Below are positions 1-9,727 of a stretch of DNA of 48,347 nt, piece by piece; the stretch's first letter is position 1; each line of letters begins with the position of its first letter. The notes below the pieces were generated by a model, which was given only the letters and a program-made list of their open reading frames with translations, was not told where the DNA came from and ran no database searches. Origin of the DNA: Bacteroidales bacterium (GTDB lineage Bacteria; Bacteroidota; Bacteroidia; Bacteroidales; Bacteroidaceae); assembly GCA_022784065.1 (NCBI GenBank), contig JALFUO010000006.1, forward strand, positions 1 through 48,347. Reading direction: 5' to 3'. The translations under genes and the position numbers were made by a program.

Positions 1-160
1 CACGGGGCGTTGCCCCTCATAATGCAGGCTGCTCTTACAGAGCGCGACACTTTAATCAATGCAACATCGTTCCCCCAGGGCGCTGCCCTGGGCTGAGTGC
101 AGCAATTGGGCTTACAGCCCGCCACACTTGTGCAGCCAACGTAGTGAAATCATGCATTTA
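1..160. repeat. Intergenic repeat with several short palindromes (GGGGCGTTGCCCC, CCAGGGCGCTGCCCTGG, GGGCTTACAGCCC); cut by the left window edge
   Basis: Palindromic motifs read directly from the sequence; no convincing coding content. Confidence 0.5.
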
Positions 161-169
161 TATGAAAGC

Positions 170-350
170 AATTTTCGTGCAAGCGAGTGCAATAGAGCTT
201 GCTCATATTGCCGAGTGCAGCCGAAAATCTCAAAGCAAAAATCTCAAAGTAAACGAGTAGACGAGACAAGTTTCTCATGTAAAATATAAATTAGCAAGAC
301 ATCTCTGTCTTGTTTACTCGTTTACTTGTTTACTCGTTTACTTGTTTACT
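170..350. repeat. Composite intergenic repeat copy 1: TTTTCGTGCAAGCGAGTGCAATA...GCCGAAAATCTCAAAG module plus octamer arms (GTTTACTY)n flanking a TTAGCAAGACATCTCTGTCTTG core
   Basis: Shared with 1289-1397 (reverse orientation) and 20413-20587. Confidence 0.75.
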
Positions 351-396
351 AAAAAATCCTCATAAAGGTCGGTATCGGTGTGCCATCAGCCGCCTC

Positions 397-1272
397 CTAC
401 TGCGTCAATAATGCCATGGCGGTGAGGAGGGCGAAGGTGAGCATGTTGCGCGAGGTGAAGCCGAGGATACGGTTGAGGGCGCGGCCTTCGCGGATTTGCG
501 TCATCTTGCGCCACGTGAGGTAGTGGGGCAGGAGGTAGAGCATGGGCAGAATGGCCAGCCAAAGGTTGCCTTCCAACGACATGAACGCCACGAGCACGTA
601 GGCGGCCACGCCTTGCAGCAGGTAGAACAGGCTGCCGAAACGCTCGCCTAATGCCACGACCAGCGTGCGCTTGCCCGAAAGGCGGTCCTGCTCGCGGTCG
701 CGGTAGTTGTTGAGCACGAGGAGCGTGTCAATCAGCAGTCCGCAGGCAGCGGATAGCAGCCACACCTCGCGGCAGAAGCCGCCCGCCTCTACATAATAAG
801 TGCCCGCTACGGGCACGAAACCGAAGAACACCCACACCAGCACGTCGCCGAAGCCGCAATAGCTCAGTAGGGTGGTGTAGAGAAAGGCAAACACGAAGCA
901 CGCCGCGCCGATGCCCACGAGCATCCAGCCGCCGTAGGGCAGGAGACACAGTCCGCAGGCGCAGGCAACGGCCAGCGTGGCGGCTATGCCCCAGCGCATT
1001 GCGCGGGGCGTTATCCAGCCCTGCTGGCACGCCCTTTCAGGGCCGAGGCGGTCGTCGCGGTCGGTGTTTTTGAGAAAATCAAAGAGGTCGTTGATGAAAT
1101 TGGCAGCGATTTGCATGAATGTGGCGAAGAGCACGCACAGCACAGCCGGCGTGAGGCTGAACTTGCCCTGCGCGGCGGCCAGCGCAGAAGCCAAGACCAC
1201 GGGAATAAGTGCCGCCGAGAGCGTTTTGGGACGGGCTGCCAATATCCAGGCTTTGGGGGAGTTTTGCTTCAT
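397..1272 (-). CDS. menA: 1,4-dihydroxy-2-naphthoate octaprenyltransferase (UbiA family)
   Basis: ORF trimmed to MKQNSPKAWILAARPKTLSAALIPV; NDLFDFLKNTDRDDRLGPERA prenyltransferase motif; multiple TM segments. Confidence 0.85.
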   Translation of the reverse strand: MKQNSPKAWILAARPKTLSAALIPVVLASALAAAQGKFSLTPAVLCVLFATFMQIAANFINDLFDFLKNTDRDDRLGPERACQQGWITPRAMRWGIAATLAVACACGLCLLPYGGWMLVGIGAACFVFAFLYTTLLSYCGFGDVLVWVFFGFVPVAGTYYVEAGGFCREVWLLSAACGLLIDTLLVLNNYRDREQDRLSGKRTLVVALGERFGSLFYLLQGVAAYVLVAFMSLEGNLWLAILPMLYLLPHYLTWRKMTQIREGRALNRILGFTSRNMLTFALLTAMALLTQ

Positions 1273-1288
1273 GGTGGTTTTGTATTTT

Positions 1289-1397
1289 AGTAGACGAGTA
1301 AACAAGTAAACGAGTAAACGAGACAGAAATGTCGTGCTAATTAAATTTTATATAGTAACTTGTCTTGTTTACTCGTCTACTCGTCTACTTGTTTACT
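1289..1397. repeat. Composite intergenic repeat copy 2 (octamer arms plus core, reverse orientation relative to copy 1)
   Basis: AGTAGACGAGTAAACAAGTAAACGAGTAAACGAGACAGAAATGTCGTGCTAATTAAA...CTTGTTTACTCGTCTACTCGTCTACTTGTTTACT. Confidence 0.75.
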
Positions 1398-1400
1398 AAT

Positions 1401-3488
1401 TTATTGCTTAAACGGCTTGCGCCAGTCGCAGCCTTCTTTCCAGCGCGAGCAGCCATAGGCGGTTTTGCCTTTGATGACTTTGCCAATGCCGCACTGCGGA
1501 CAAATGCTGCCGGCGCGAATCACGCGCTTGCGCTGCTGCGGGGCTTCTTTTTTGTTGGCATCGGCAGGCGGCGGGGCAGGGGCGGGCGGCTCGATGGTGA
1601 CGCGGCGGTTGGAGTTGTCAGAAAGCACTTGCAGCACCACGTCCGAGACCATTTGCTTCAACTCGCCGATAAACTGCGCGGGGCTGTACTCCCGCTGCTC
1701 TATGAGGCGCAGGCGGTGCTCCCAAATGCCTGTCAGTTCGACGCTTTTGAGCAAATCCTCCTTAATCAGCCCAATCAACTCTACGCCCGTCGGCGTGGCG
1801 ATGAGCGACTTGCGCTGCTTGCGGATATACTGCCGCTTGAAGAGCGTCTCGATAATGGCGGCGCGGGTAGAGGGGCGGCCGATGCCGTTTTGCTTCAATG
1901 CCTCGCGCAGGCTCTCGTCGTCCACCATCTTGCCCGCCGTCTCCATAGCGCGGAGCAGTGTGGCCTCGGTGTAGGGCTTGGGCGGTTGCGTCGTCTTCTT
2001 CGTGAGCCCCGGCTTGTGCGGGCCGCTTTCCCCTTTCGCGAAAGCGGGGAGCGTGCGCTCCTCGGCGTTGTCGGCGGCGGAGTTTTTTGCGGCTGCCTCA
2101 TCGTCAGGCTCATTTGCCGGCACGCCCGCCGCGCCCGATGCAGGCACGTCGCGCCAGCCCGCCTCGAGAATTTGCTTGCCCGAAGCGCGGAAGTTCACGC
2201 CGCCGGCCTCGCCCGTGACGGTCGTTGTGGAGAACTTACAGTCGGGATAGAAGTTTTGGATAAAACGGCGGCAAATCAGGTCGTACACGTTGCGCTCCAC
2301 GTCGGTCAGCGCGTTAGCCGGCACGCCCGTGGGGATAATGGCGTGGTGGTCGGTCACCTTAGAATTGTCGAACACCTTTTTGCTCTTGCGCAGTGGTGCG
2401 CCGCGCAAGGGTGTGAGCAGGTTGCCGTAGACTGGTGCGATGCCGTTGAGAATACCTTTACATTTAGGATAGATGTCGTCCGTGAGATACGTTGTGTCCA
2501 CGCGCGGATAGGTGGTGAGCTTGCGCTCGTAGAGGCCTTGGATGATTTGCAGCGTCTGCTCAGCAGAATAGCCGAACTTCTTGTTGCATTCCACTTGCAG
2601 TCCCGTGAGGTCGAAGAGGCGCGGCGGTGCTTCCGTGCCGTTTTTCTTAGCCACGGAGGTCACTGTGAACGGCGTGCCCTCGATTTTAGCCAGTGCGGCG
2701 CGTCCCTCTTCCTCCGTCTTGAAGCCGCGCCGCAGCGCGCCCTTTTTGTCGCCCTGCGTGGCGGTCTCGTCGTCCTCGTCGTCGAGTACGGCGGTAAAGA
2801 GCGTGTCGCGGTAGGTCGTGGCGAGCACCCAATAATCCTCGGGCTTGAAATGCTCAATCTCCTGCTGGCGGTTCACGATGAGCGCAAGCGTAGGCGTTTG
2901 CACGCGGCCAATGGAGAGCGGCGGCTGCCCCTGACGGCGGTAGCCGCCATATTTCAGAGTATAAAGGCGCGTGGCGTTCATGCCCAAGAGCCAGTCGCCG
3001 ATGGCGCGGCAGAGGCCGGCCTCGTAGAGCGACTGCTTTTCCTCTTGCGGCAGCAAATGCTTAAATCCCTCGGCGATGGCTTCTTCCGTGAGCGACGACA
3101 CCCAAAGTCGCTGCACGGGACACTTCGCGCCCGCCTTTTGCATGATCCAGCGCTGTATGAGTTCGCCCTCCTGGCCGGCATCGCCGCAGTTGATGATGCT
3201 ATCGGCGCGGTCGATAAGTTTCTTGATAACGCCGAACTGCCGCTGCTTCGATGCGCTGTCAATAAGGCGTATGCCGAAGCGTTCGGGCACCATGGGCAGC
3301 TGGCCGAGCGACCAGTGCTTCCAGGCCGGCGAGTAGTCCTCGGGATATTTCAACTCGCAGAAATGTCCCATAGCCCAGGTCACCTGATAGCCGTTGCCTT
3401 CATAGTAACCCTGCTTCGGCTCGGTGGCCCCGAGCACCTGCGCAATGTTTTGCGCCTGACTTTGCTTTTCTGCGATGCAGACAATCAT
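1401..3488 (-). CDS. topB: DNA topoisomerase III (type IA)
   Basis: 695 aa; MIVCIAEKQSQAQNIAQVLG Toprim start, SIGRVQTPTLALIV, LTTYPRVDTTYL active-site region, C-terminal CPQCGIGKVIKGKTAYGCSRW zinc ribbon. Confidence 0.92.
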   Translation of the reverse strand: MIVCIAEKQSQAQNIAQVLGATEPKQGYYEGNGYQVTWAMGHFCELKYPEDYSPAWKHWSLGQLPMVPERFGIRLIDSASKQRQFGVIKKLIDRADSIINCGDAGQEGELIQRWIMQKAGAKCPVQRLWVSSLTEEAIAEGFKHLLPQEEKQSLYEAGLCRAIGDWLLGMNATRLYTLKYGGYRRQGQPPLSIGRVQTPTLALIVNRQQEIEHFKPEDYWVLATTYRDTLFTAVLDDEDDETATQGDKKGALRRGFKTEEEGRAALAKIEGTPFTVTSVAKKNGTEAPPRLFDLTGLQVECNKKFGYSAEQTLQIIQGLYERKLTTYPRVDTTYLTDDIYPKCKGILNGIAPVYGNLLTPLRGAPLRKSKKVFDNSKVTDHHAIIPTGVPANALTDVERNVYDLICRRFIQNFYPDCKFSTTTVTGEAGGVNFRASGKQILEAGWRDVPASGAAGVPANEPDDEAAAKNSAADNAEERTLPAFAKGESGPHKPGLTKKTTQPPKPYTEATLLRAMETAGKMVDDESLREALKQNGIGRPSTRAAIIETLFKRQYIRKQRKSLIATPTGVELIGLIKEDLLKSVELTGIWEHRLRLIEQREYSPAQFIGELKQMVSDVVLQVLSDNSNRRVTIEPPAPAPPPADANKKEAPQQRKRVIRAGSICPQCGIGKVIKGKTAYGCSRWKEGCDWRKPFKQ

Positions 3489-3548
3489 ATATATTAATAT
3501 GGAGTATGTTTAGATATGAGGCTTGCCGCCAAAATTTAAGGTCTTACG

Positions 3549-3578
3549 AGTAGGGGCGTTTTGCATAACGCCCCTACT
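3549..3578. terminator. Stem-loop AGTAGGGGCGTT/AACGCCCCTACT overlapping the stop of the ABC ATPase gene
   Basis: 12-bp inverted repeat with a 6-nt loop. Confidence 0.5.
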
Positions 3579-4368
3579 AATATACAAACCGCAACTGGTC
3601 GCTGTCGAACTTGATGCCGTCGGCGGCGAAATAGCGGGCAAGCGTGTCGTCGGCGGCCAGGGCGCGGGGCGTGCCGGAAAGGAGGCCGCCGGGCGTGAGC
3701 AGCCACAGGCGGTCGGCGAGGCGGAAGGCGGGCTCGAGGTCGTGCGTCGAGAGCAGAATAGTTTTGCCCCGGTCGTGCGCGAGGCTTTGCAGCAGGCGCA
3801 GCGTGCCGATTTTGCCAGGGAAGTCGAGGAAGGCCGTCGGTTCGTCCAGGAGAATGAGCGGTGTGTCCTGCGCCAGCGACTTGGCAATCATCACCCTTTG
3901 CCGCTCCCCGTCGGAGAGCGAGGCGAGGGCGCGGTTGCGCAGGTGCGCCGTGCCAGTGAGGCGCATGGCCTCGTCCACCAGCTTTTGGTCAGTCTCGGAG
4001 AGGCGGCCCGAGAGCGGCGTGTAGGGCATACGTCCCGCTGCCACCGTTTCCTCCACCGTGAGATGCCCCGTGTCGGGGCGTGCCGTAAGCACAATGGAGA
4101 GCAGCGTGGACATCTGCCTTACGGAGAGGCTCTCGATGCGTTTGCCCATAATCTCCACGCTGCCCGCGAGCGGCGGCAGCAGTCCCGAGAGCGTGCGCAG
4201 CAGCGTGCTCTTGCCCGCGCCGTTCACGCCGACGAGGCACGTGAGGCTTTTGGGCGGCAGGGCCGCGCAGAGGTCAGAGCCCACCGTGTGCCGATGCCGC
4301 CCCGTGCCGTAGCCCACGGCGAGGCCGTCGATGAGCAGGGCGGAAGAGTCGGGAGAGACCGAAAGCAT
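3577..4368 (-). CDS. FecE/FepC-type ABC transporter ATP-binding protein
   Basis: Walker A GVNGAGKSTLLRTLSG, signature LSDGERQRVMIAKSLAQ, Walker B LILLDEPTAFLDF. Confidence 0.88.
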   Translation of the reverse strand: MLSVSPDSSALLIDGLAVGYGTGRHRHTVGSDLCAALPPKSLTCLVGVNGAGKSTLLRTLSGLLPPLAGSVEIMGKRIESLSVRQMSTLLSIVLTARPDTGHLTVEETVAAGRMPYTPLSGRLSETDQKLVDEAMRLTGTAHLRNRALASLSDGERQRVMIAKSLAQDTPLILLDEPTAFLDFPGKIGTLRLLQSLAHDRGKTILLSTHDLEPAFRLADRLWLLTPGGLLSGTPRALAADDTLARYFAADGIKFDSDQLRFVY

Positions 4369-6066
4369 TTATGCCAATTTGCGTTTCAGAATGGCAGAGG
4401 CGCGTTCCAGTGCCACGTTGATATTGGGACAGATATGGTCCTTGCCGAGCAGGTGGTAGAAGCCCGCGTGTTCCAGCACCTCGTGCACCTTAGGCAGCAC
4501 GCCCGAGAGCACGATGTGCGTGCCTTCGCGGTGGCTCATCTCGCAGAGGTTTTGCAGGTTGTGGATACCCGTGGAGTCGATGAACGGTACTCGGCGCATG
4601 CGAATGATGCGCACCTTCGGGTGGCGGTTGAAGCTCGTCATCAGATCCTCAAACTTATTGGCGATGCCGAAGAAGTACGGGCCGTTGATTTCGTAAACCT
4701 CCACGCCCTCAGGGATAATAAGGTGTTCCTCGTGAACCTCCGCGTCGGTCTCCTCGTTCGGGTCGATTTCGTCGGCAATCACCTTAATCTGCGTGGTCTC
4801 GGCCATGCGCTTCATAAAGAGCAGGCAGGCGATGAGCAGACCCACCTCGATGGCAATCGTGAGGTCGAAGATAACGGTGAGCAGGAAGGTGATAATCAGC
4901 ACCGTGATGTCGCTCTTCGGGTTTTTCATCAGTTGGAGGAATGTGCGCCAGCCGCTCATGTTGTACGACACGACCACCAGCACGCCGGCGAGGCACGCCA
5001 TGGGAATGTAGGCGGCGAGGGGCATCAGCAGCAAGAAGATGAGCAGCAGCACCACGGCGTGGATAATGCCGGCCACGGGCGTGCGGCCGCCGTTGTTGAT
5101 GTTCGTCATCGTGCGGGCAATGGCACCAGTGCAGGGAATGCCGCCGAAGAGCGGCGTGCAGATATTGGCAACGCCCTGGCCGATGAGTTCCTGGTTGCTG
5201 TTGTGGTGGTCGCCGCACACACCGTCGGCCACCGTGGCGGAGAGCAGCGACTCGATGGCGCCCAGCACGGCAATCACCATGGCCGTGGGCAGCAGCGACT
5301 TAACGCCCTCCCAAGAGATGTCGGGCACCGTGAGCGGCGGGATAACGGCCTTGATTTCGCCGAAGCTGTCGCCGATGGTCGTGATGTGCATGCCGTCGGC
5401 ATTGGCGTTGATGAAATACACGCCCACCGTCATCAGGATAATCGCCAGGAGCGATCCGGGTATCTTTTTCGACACCTTCGGGGTGAGGGCGATGATGAGG
5501 ATGCTGAGCACGCCGATGCCGGCAGTGACCCAGTCAATCGTGCCGATATGCTCGAAATAGAGTGCCCATTTTGCGAGGAAGTCGCCCGGCATCTTGCCCG
5601 GTATCGCCAGTCCGAGGAGGTCTTTCACCTGCGTGGTGAAGATGGTGAGGGCGATACCGCTCGTGAAGCCCACCACGATGGGGTAGGGGATAAACTTAAT
5701 GATGGTGCCGAGGCGGAAGAGTCCCAGCAGGATAAGGAACACGCCGGCGAGCATCGTGGCAATCATCAAGCCCGACAGTCCCAGCTGCGGGTTGCTCACG
5801 ATGCCGTAGATAATAACAATGAATGCGCCCGTAGGGCCGCCGATCTGCACGCGGCTGCCGCCGAGGGCGGACACGAGGAAACCGCCGATGATGGCGGTGA
5901 GAATGCCCTGCGAGGGCGACACGCCCGAGGCGATACCGAAGGCAATGGCAAGCGGCAGAGCCACAATGCCCACAATCAGGCCCGACATGAGGTCGGCCAT
6001 GAATTTCTCTTTGTTGTAATGCCGCAGGTCTTTGAAGAGGCGCGGCGCAAACACCGAATTTTTCAT
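4369..6066 (-). CDS. SulP-family anion permease with C-terminal STAS domain
   Basis: 565 aa; DLMSGLIVGIVALPLAIAFGIASGVSPSQGILTAIIGGF; C-terminal VPFIDSTGIHNL STAS motif. Confidence 0.92.
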   Translation of the reverse strand: MKNSVFAPRLFKDLRHYNKEKFMADLMSGLIVGIVALPLAIAFGIASGVSPSQGILTAIIGGFLVSALGGSRVQIGGPTGAFIVIIYGIVSNPQLGLSGLMIATMLAGVFLILLGLFRLGTIIKFIPYPIVVGFTSGIALTIFTTQVKDLLGLAIPGKMPGDFLAKWALYFEHIGTIDWVTAGIGVLSILIIALTPKVSKKIPGSLLAIILMTVGVYFINANADGMHITTIGDSFGEIKAVIPPLTVPDISWEGVKSLLPTAMVIAVLGAIESLLSATVADGVCGDHHNSNQELIGQGVANICTPLFGGIPCTGAIARTMTNINNGGRTPVAGIIHAVVLLLIFLLLMPLAAYIPMACLAGVLVVVSYNMSGWRTFLQLMKNPKSDITVLIITFLLTVIFDLTIAIEVGLLIACLLFMKRMAETTQIKVIADEIDPNEETDAEVHEEHLIIPEGVEVYEINGPYFFGIANKFEDLMTSFNRHPKVRIIRMRRVPFIDSTGIHNLQNLCEMSHREGTHIVLSGVLPKVHEVLEHAGFYHLLGKDHICPNINVALERASAILKRKLA

Positions 6067-6193
6067 AACAGCTTGGTTCTACTTATCCTTATATTGGCTT
6101 CTTTCTTCTAAGAAAGTGCAAAGTTAAACATAAATTTGCGGTTTTAAGCAGTTGCCTTTGCGTCTATTGCGTCCCTGTGTTCTAAAAAATGCG

Positions 6194-6201
6194 TAACTTT
6201 G
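6194..6201 (+). promoter_or_regulatory. Bacteroidetes-type -7 element TAACTTTG
   Basis: Matches TAnnTTTG upstream of the DivIC-like gene; the -33 TTTG is not well placed. Confidence 0.4.
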
Positions 6202-6211
6202 CCAGCAGAAA

Positions 6212-6523
6212 ATGCCCTTTTGCTTTATGGGAAAGAAATTGAATTTGCTTACAAGTCACCTGCGCCGCCACAAATACCTTTGGACCACGCTCGTCTTCCT
6301 GCTTATCATCGGCGTGCTCGACGAGAATAGCCTCATATTTCGCTACCAACTGCACGCACGCAACGAGGCCACCCGTGCAGAAATCAGGAAATACGAGGAG
6401 CAATACCTGCGCGACCAGCGCGATTTGCAGGAAATGCAGAACAGCCCCGATGCCGTGGAGCGCGTGGCGCGTATGGACTTGTTGATGAAAACGCCTGATG
6501 AGGACGTTTATGTCATCGAGTAG
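6212..6523 (+). CDS. Septum formation initiator family protein (FtsB/DivIC-like)
   Basis: ~100 aa, single TM then coiled coil, EEQYLRDQRDLQEMQNSPDAVERVARMDLLMKTPDEDVYVIE; start may be 6227 (MGKKLNLL). Confidence 0.8.
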   Translation: MPFCFMGKKLNLLTSHLRRHKYLWTTLVFLLIIGVLDENSLIFRYQLHARNEATRAEIRKYEEQYLRDQRDLQEMQNSPDAVERVARMDLLMKTPDEDVYVIE

Positions 6524-6559
6524 ACCATACAATATTATATATAGTCTACATTCGCAGAA

Positions 6560-6907
6560 ATGAGCAATCTCCAAATCTTACTTTTCCGCATAGGCGGCGT
6601 GCTGATGATTATCGGCGCGGCGCTGCCGCTCTTCGTGCCCGCCGTCGCGCCGTATGTCTATACCCTCGGCGCGCTGCTCTTCTGTCCCATTCAGATGCTC
6701 GACCGCTACGAGGGCAGCAACCCCGTTACCCGCCGCCTGCGCCGCCAGCAGCTCTTTGGTAGCTTCGCCCTGCTCGTGGCGGGCGCGCTGATGTTTTTCA
6801 GCCTCTACCATATTCCGCCTTTCCGTGGGCGCGAGTGGCAAATAGCCCTCATCATCGGCGCAATCTTTGAAATCGTGCCGGCGTTCAGAATGAAAGAAGA
6901 TAAATAA
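6560..6907 (+). CDS. Small hypothetical membrane protein
   Basis: 115 aa, several TM segments, co-directional between the DivIC-like gene and pgi. Confidence 0.65.
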   Translation: MSNLQILLFRIGGVLMIIGAALPLFVPAVAPYVYTLGALLFCPIQMLDRYEGSNPVTRRLRRQQLFGSFALLVAGALMFFSLYHIPPFRGREWQIALIIGAIFEIVPAFRMKEDK

Positions 6908-6931
6908 AAAACATACACAATATTTATAAAT

Positions 6932-8275
6932 ATGAAAACCATTTCTTTGCAACTCAACAAGGCGGCGCAATTCCTTGCTGCCGACGCAATTGAAAAACTC
7001 GAACCGCAGGTAAAGGCCGCCCAAGACGCGCTTGAAAACGGCACCTGCGCAGGCAACGACTTCCTCGGCTGGCTTCACCTGCCCTCAACCACTACGCCCG
7101 AACTCGTGGCCGACATCAAGGCCGCCGCTCAAACGCTGCGCGAAAACTGCGACACCATAGTCGTGGCAGGCATCGGAGGCAGCTACCTCGGCGCACGCGC
7201 CGTCATCGAAACCCTTTCCAACAGTTTCGAATGGCTGGCCAACAAGGGCGAGAACCCCGTTATCCTCTTTGCCGGCAACAACATCGGCGAGGACTATCTC
7301 TACGAACTCACCGAATATCTCAAAGGCCGCCGTTTTGGCGTTATCAACATCTCTAAGAGCGGCACCACCACCGAGACAGCCCTCGCCTTCCGCCTCCTCA
7401 AGAAACAGTGCGAGGAACAGCGCGGCAAGGACGTGGCGCGTAAGGTCATCGTGGCCATCACCGATGCCAAGAAGGGCGCGGCCCGTGTCACCGCCGACAA
7501 GGAAGGCTACACCTCCTTCATCATTCCCGACAACGTGGGCGGTCGTTTCAGCGTGCTCACGCCCGTAGGCCTGCTGCCCATCGCCTGCGCCGGCTTCGAC
7601 ATCGAGGCCTTGCTGAAAGGCGCGGCAGACATGGAACGCCTTACGGGTGCCGATGTGCCCCTTGCCGAGAACCCCGCCGCGCAGTATGCAGCCATTCGCA
7701 ACGCCCTCTATCAGAGCGGCCGAAAGATTGAAATCCTTGCCAACTATCAGCCGAAGCTCCACTACGTGAACGAGTGGTGGAAGCAACTCTACGGCGAGAG
7801 CGAGGGTAAGGACGGCAAGGGCATTTTCCCCGCCGCCGTCGACCTCACCACCGACCTCCACTCCATGGGCCAGTGGATACAGGACGGCGAGCGCACCATC
7901 TTTGAAACGGTCATCTCTGTGGAACAGCCCACGCACAAGCTCCATTTCCCGCACGATGAGGAAAATCTCGACGGACTCAACTTCCTCGAAGGCCGCCGCG
8001 TGGACGAGGTGAACAAGATGGCAGAGCTCGGCACGCAGCTGGCGCACGTGGACGGCGGAGTGCCCAACATTCGCATTAGCATCGAGCGCCTCGACGAGTA
8101 CAACGTAGGCCAGTTGCTCTATTTCTTTGAAATCGGCTGCGGCATCAGCGGCCTGCTGCTCGGTGTCAATCCTTTCAACCAGCCCGGTGTTGAGGCTTAC
8201 AAAAAGAACATGTTTGCCCTGCTCGGCAAACCCGGTTACGAAGCCGAGAGCCAGGCCATCAAGGCAAGATTGTAA
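6932..8275 (+). CDS. pgi: Glucose-6-phosphate isomerase
   Basis: 447 aa; [44 protein letters not shown]. Confidence 0.95.
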   Translation: MKTISLQLNKAAQFLAADAIEKLEPQVKAAQDALENGTCAGNDFLGWLHLPSTTTPELVADIKAAAQTLRENCDTIVVAGIGGSYLGARAVIETLSNSFEWLANKGENPVILFAGNNIGEDYLYELTEYLKGRRFGVINISKSGTTTETALAFRLLKKQCEEQRGKDVARKVIVAITDAKKGAARVTADKEGYTSFIIPDNVGGRFSVLTPVGLLPIACAGFDIEALLKGAADMERLTGADVPLAENPAAQYAAIRNALYQSGRKIEILANYQPKLHYVNEWWKQLYGESEGKDGKGIFPAAVDLTTDLHSMGQWIQDGERTIFETVISVEQPTHKLHFPHDEENLDGLNFLEGRRVDEVNKMAELGTQLAHVDGGVPNIRISIERLDEYNVGQLLYFFEIGCGISGLLLGVNPFNQPGVEAYKKNMFALLGKPGYEAESQAIKARL

Positions 8276-8421
8276 AGAGCGTAGGGGCGCAAGAGCGGTG
8301 CGCCCTGGCAAGAATCGGGTCGGAAATACGCCTTTCCCTTTGAAAATCGGGCCGAATGCTGTCCGAAAAGCGCAGGAAAGGGCATCAACCCCGCCCGATA
8401 CCGATAAATAGACATATATAT

Positions 8422-9153
8422 ATGTATTACGAACACGCGATACAGCAATACTGCCGGCAGCACAACCTTGCGGCGTTTCGCCCCAAGGCTGTGCTGTTCG
8501 ACATGGACGGTGTGCTCTTCGACTCCATGCCCAATCACGCCCGCTCATGGGCAAGGGTGTGCACGGAGTTCGGGTTGGAGATGACACCCGAAGAGGCTTA
8601 CATGCACGAGGGACGCACCGGGGCTTCTACCATCAACCTCCTCGCGCAGCGTTACTGGCACCGCGATGCCACCGAAAAGGAAATCAGCGACATCTATGCC
8701 GAGAAATGCCGCCTCTTCAACGCCTGCCCCGAGGCGGGGCGTATGCCCGGAGCCATGGAGTTGCTCACGCAGGTCAAGGCGGCGGGGCTGACCATTGTGG
8801 TCGTCACGGGCAGCGGCCAGCAGTCGCTGCTCTCGCGCCTCGAAAGCAATTATCCCGGTTTCTTCCGCCCCGAACTCATCGTGTCGAGCAAGGACGTTAG
8901 CCGAGGCAAACCCGATCCCGAGCCTTATCTCATGGGTTTGCAGAAGGCAGGCGTGTGTGCCGAAGAGGCACTCGTGGTGGAGAATGCGCCGCTCGGCGTG
9001 CGTGCCGCCGTGGCCGCCGGCATTTTCACCGTGGCGGTAAACACCGGGCCTTTGCCCGAGCACGCGCTGATAGGGGAGGGAGCCAACCAACTTTTCCCCT
9101 CGATGCAGGCCTTTGCTGATGCTTGGCCGGCGTTTTATGCTTGCTTTGGTTAA
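8422..9153 (+). CDS. HAD-family hydrolase (beta-phosphoglucomutase-like phosphatase)
   Basis: Trimmed to MYYEHAIQQY; PKAVLFDMDGVLFDSMP motif I, VVVTGSGQQS motif II, GKPDPEPYLMGLQKAG motif III. Confidence 0.88.
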   Translation: MYYEHAIQQYCRQHNLAAFRPKAVLFDMDGVLFDSMPNHARSWARVCTEFGLEMTPEEAYMHEGRTGASTINLLAQRYWHRDATEKEISDIYAEKCRLFNACPEAGRMPGAMELLTQVKAAGLTIVVVTGSGQQSLLSRLESNYPGFFRPELIVSSKDVSRGKPDPEPYLMGLQKAGVCAEEALVVENAPLGVRAAVAAGIFTVAVNTGPLPEHALIGEGANQLFPSMQAFADAWPAFYACFG

Positions 9154-9159
9154 ATCGAG

Positions 9160-9201
9160 AGATTGGGGCGGACTGAAAGTACTTTCAGCCCGCCCCAATC
9201 T
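9160..9201. terminator. Bidirectional terminator between convergent HAD and queF genes
   Basis: AGATTGGGGCGGaCTGAAAGTACTTTCAGcCCGCCCCAATCT near-perfect palindrome. Confidence 0.75.
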
Positions 9202-9220
9202 ATTTGCCTCTCCTTTTCTT

Positions 9221-9721
9221 TTACAAATCATGCTGCCGCAGGCGATAGGCGGCGAGTTCGGCGTAGGGCGTGTCGGGGCGGCCGTAGTTGGCGTAAGGGT
9301 GGATGCTGATGCCGCCGCGCGGGGTGAACAAGCCCGTCACCTCGATGTACTTAGGGTCCATGAGGCGGATGAGGTCTTTCATGATGATGTTCACGCAGTC
9401 TTCGTGGAAGTCGCCGTGGTTGCGGAAACTAAACAGGTAGAGTTTCAGGCTTTTGCTTTCCACCATGCGGCGGTCGGGCAGGTAACTGATGCGGATTTCC
9501 GCAAAGTCGGGCTGCCCGGTGATGGGGCAGAGACTGGTGAACTCGGGGCAGTTGAAGCGCACCCAATAGTCGTTGTCGGGGTGCTTGTTTTCAAAGGTTT
9601 CCAAAACTTCCGGCGCATAATCGCTGCGATATTCCGTTTTCTTGCCGAGGGCGTTGAGGGTGAGGTCTTCGCGCATATTTATTTTGATTTGGGTAATAGT
9701 GGATAGGTTATTTTGATGCAT
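9221..9721 (-). CDS. queF: NADPH-dependent 7-cyano-7-deazaguanine reductase
   Basis: [40 protein letters not shown]...[24 protein letters not shown]. Confidence 0.93.
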   Translation of the reverse strand: MHQNNLSTITQIKINMREDLTLNALGKKTEYRSDYAPEVLETFENKHPDNDYWVRFNCPEFTSLCPITGQPDFAEIRISYLPDRRMVESKSLKLYLFSFRNHGDFHEDCVNIIMKDLIRLMDPKYIEVTGLFTPRGGISIHPYANYGRPDTPYAELAAYRLRQHDL

Positions 9722-9727
9722 AAGTCC

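Noticed and set aside
59-289. 76-aa ORF at the left edge
   Set aside because: Lies entirely in repeat modules; its translation is typical of intergenic repeats.
248-350. Short GTTTACT repeats as a CRISPR array
   Set aside because: The units are contiguous 8-mers with no spacers and no cas genes in the window.
1365-3497. 710-aa plus-strand ORF opposite topB
   Set aside because: The minus-strand frame encodes a complete topoisomerase III. The plus-strand ORF is an antisense artefact of high GC and codon bias, with low-complexity Arg/Ala/Leu composition.
3523-6111. 862-aa plus-strand ORF opposite the ABC ATPase and SulP genes
   Set aside because: It spans two genuine opposite-strand genes and has a His/Glu/Arg/Ala-rich composition with no domain; antisense artefact.
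8276-8421. pgi-HAD spacer with GC-rich repeated-looking strings (AATCGGGYCGAA)
   Set aside because: Only weak partial repetition; no defensible structure or second copy seen in the window.
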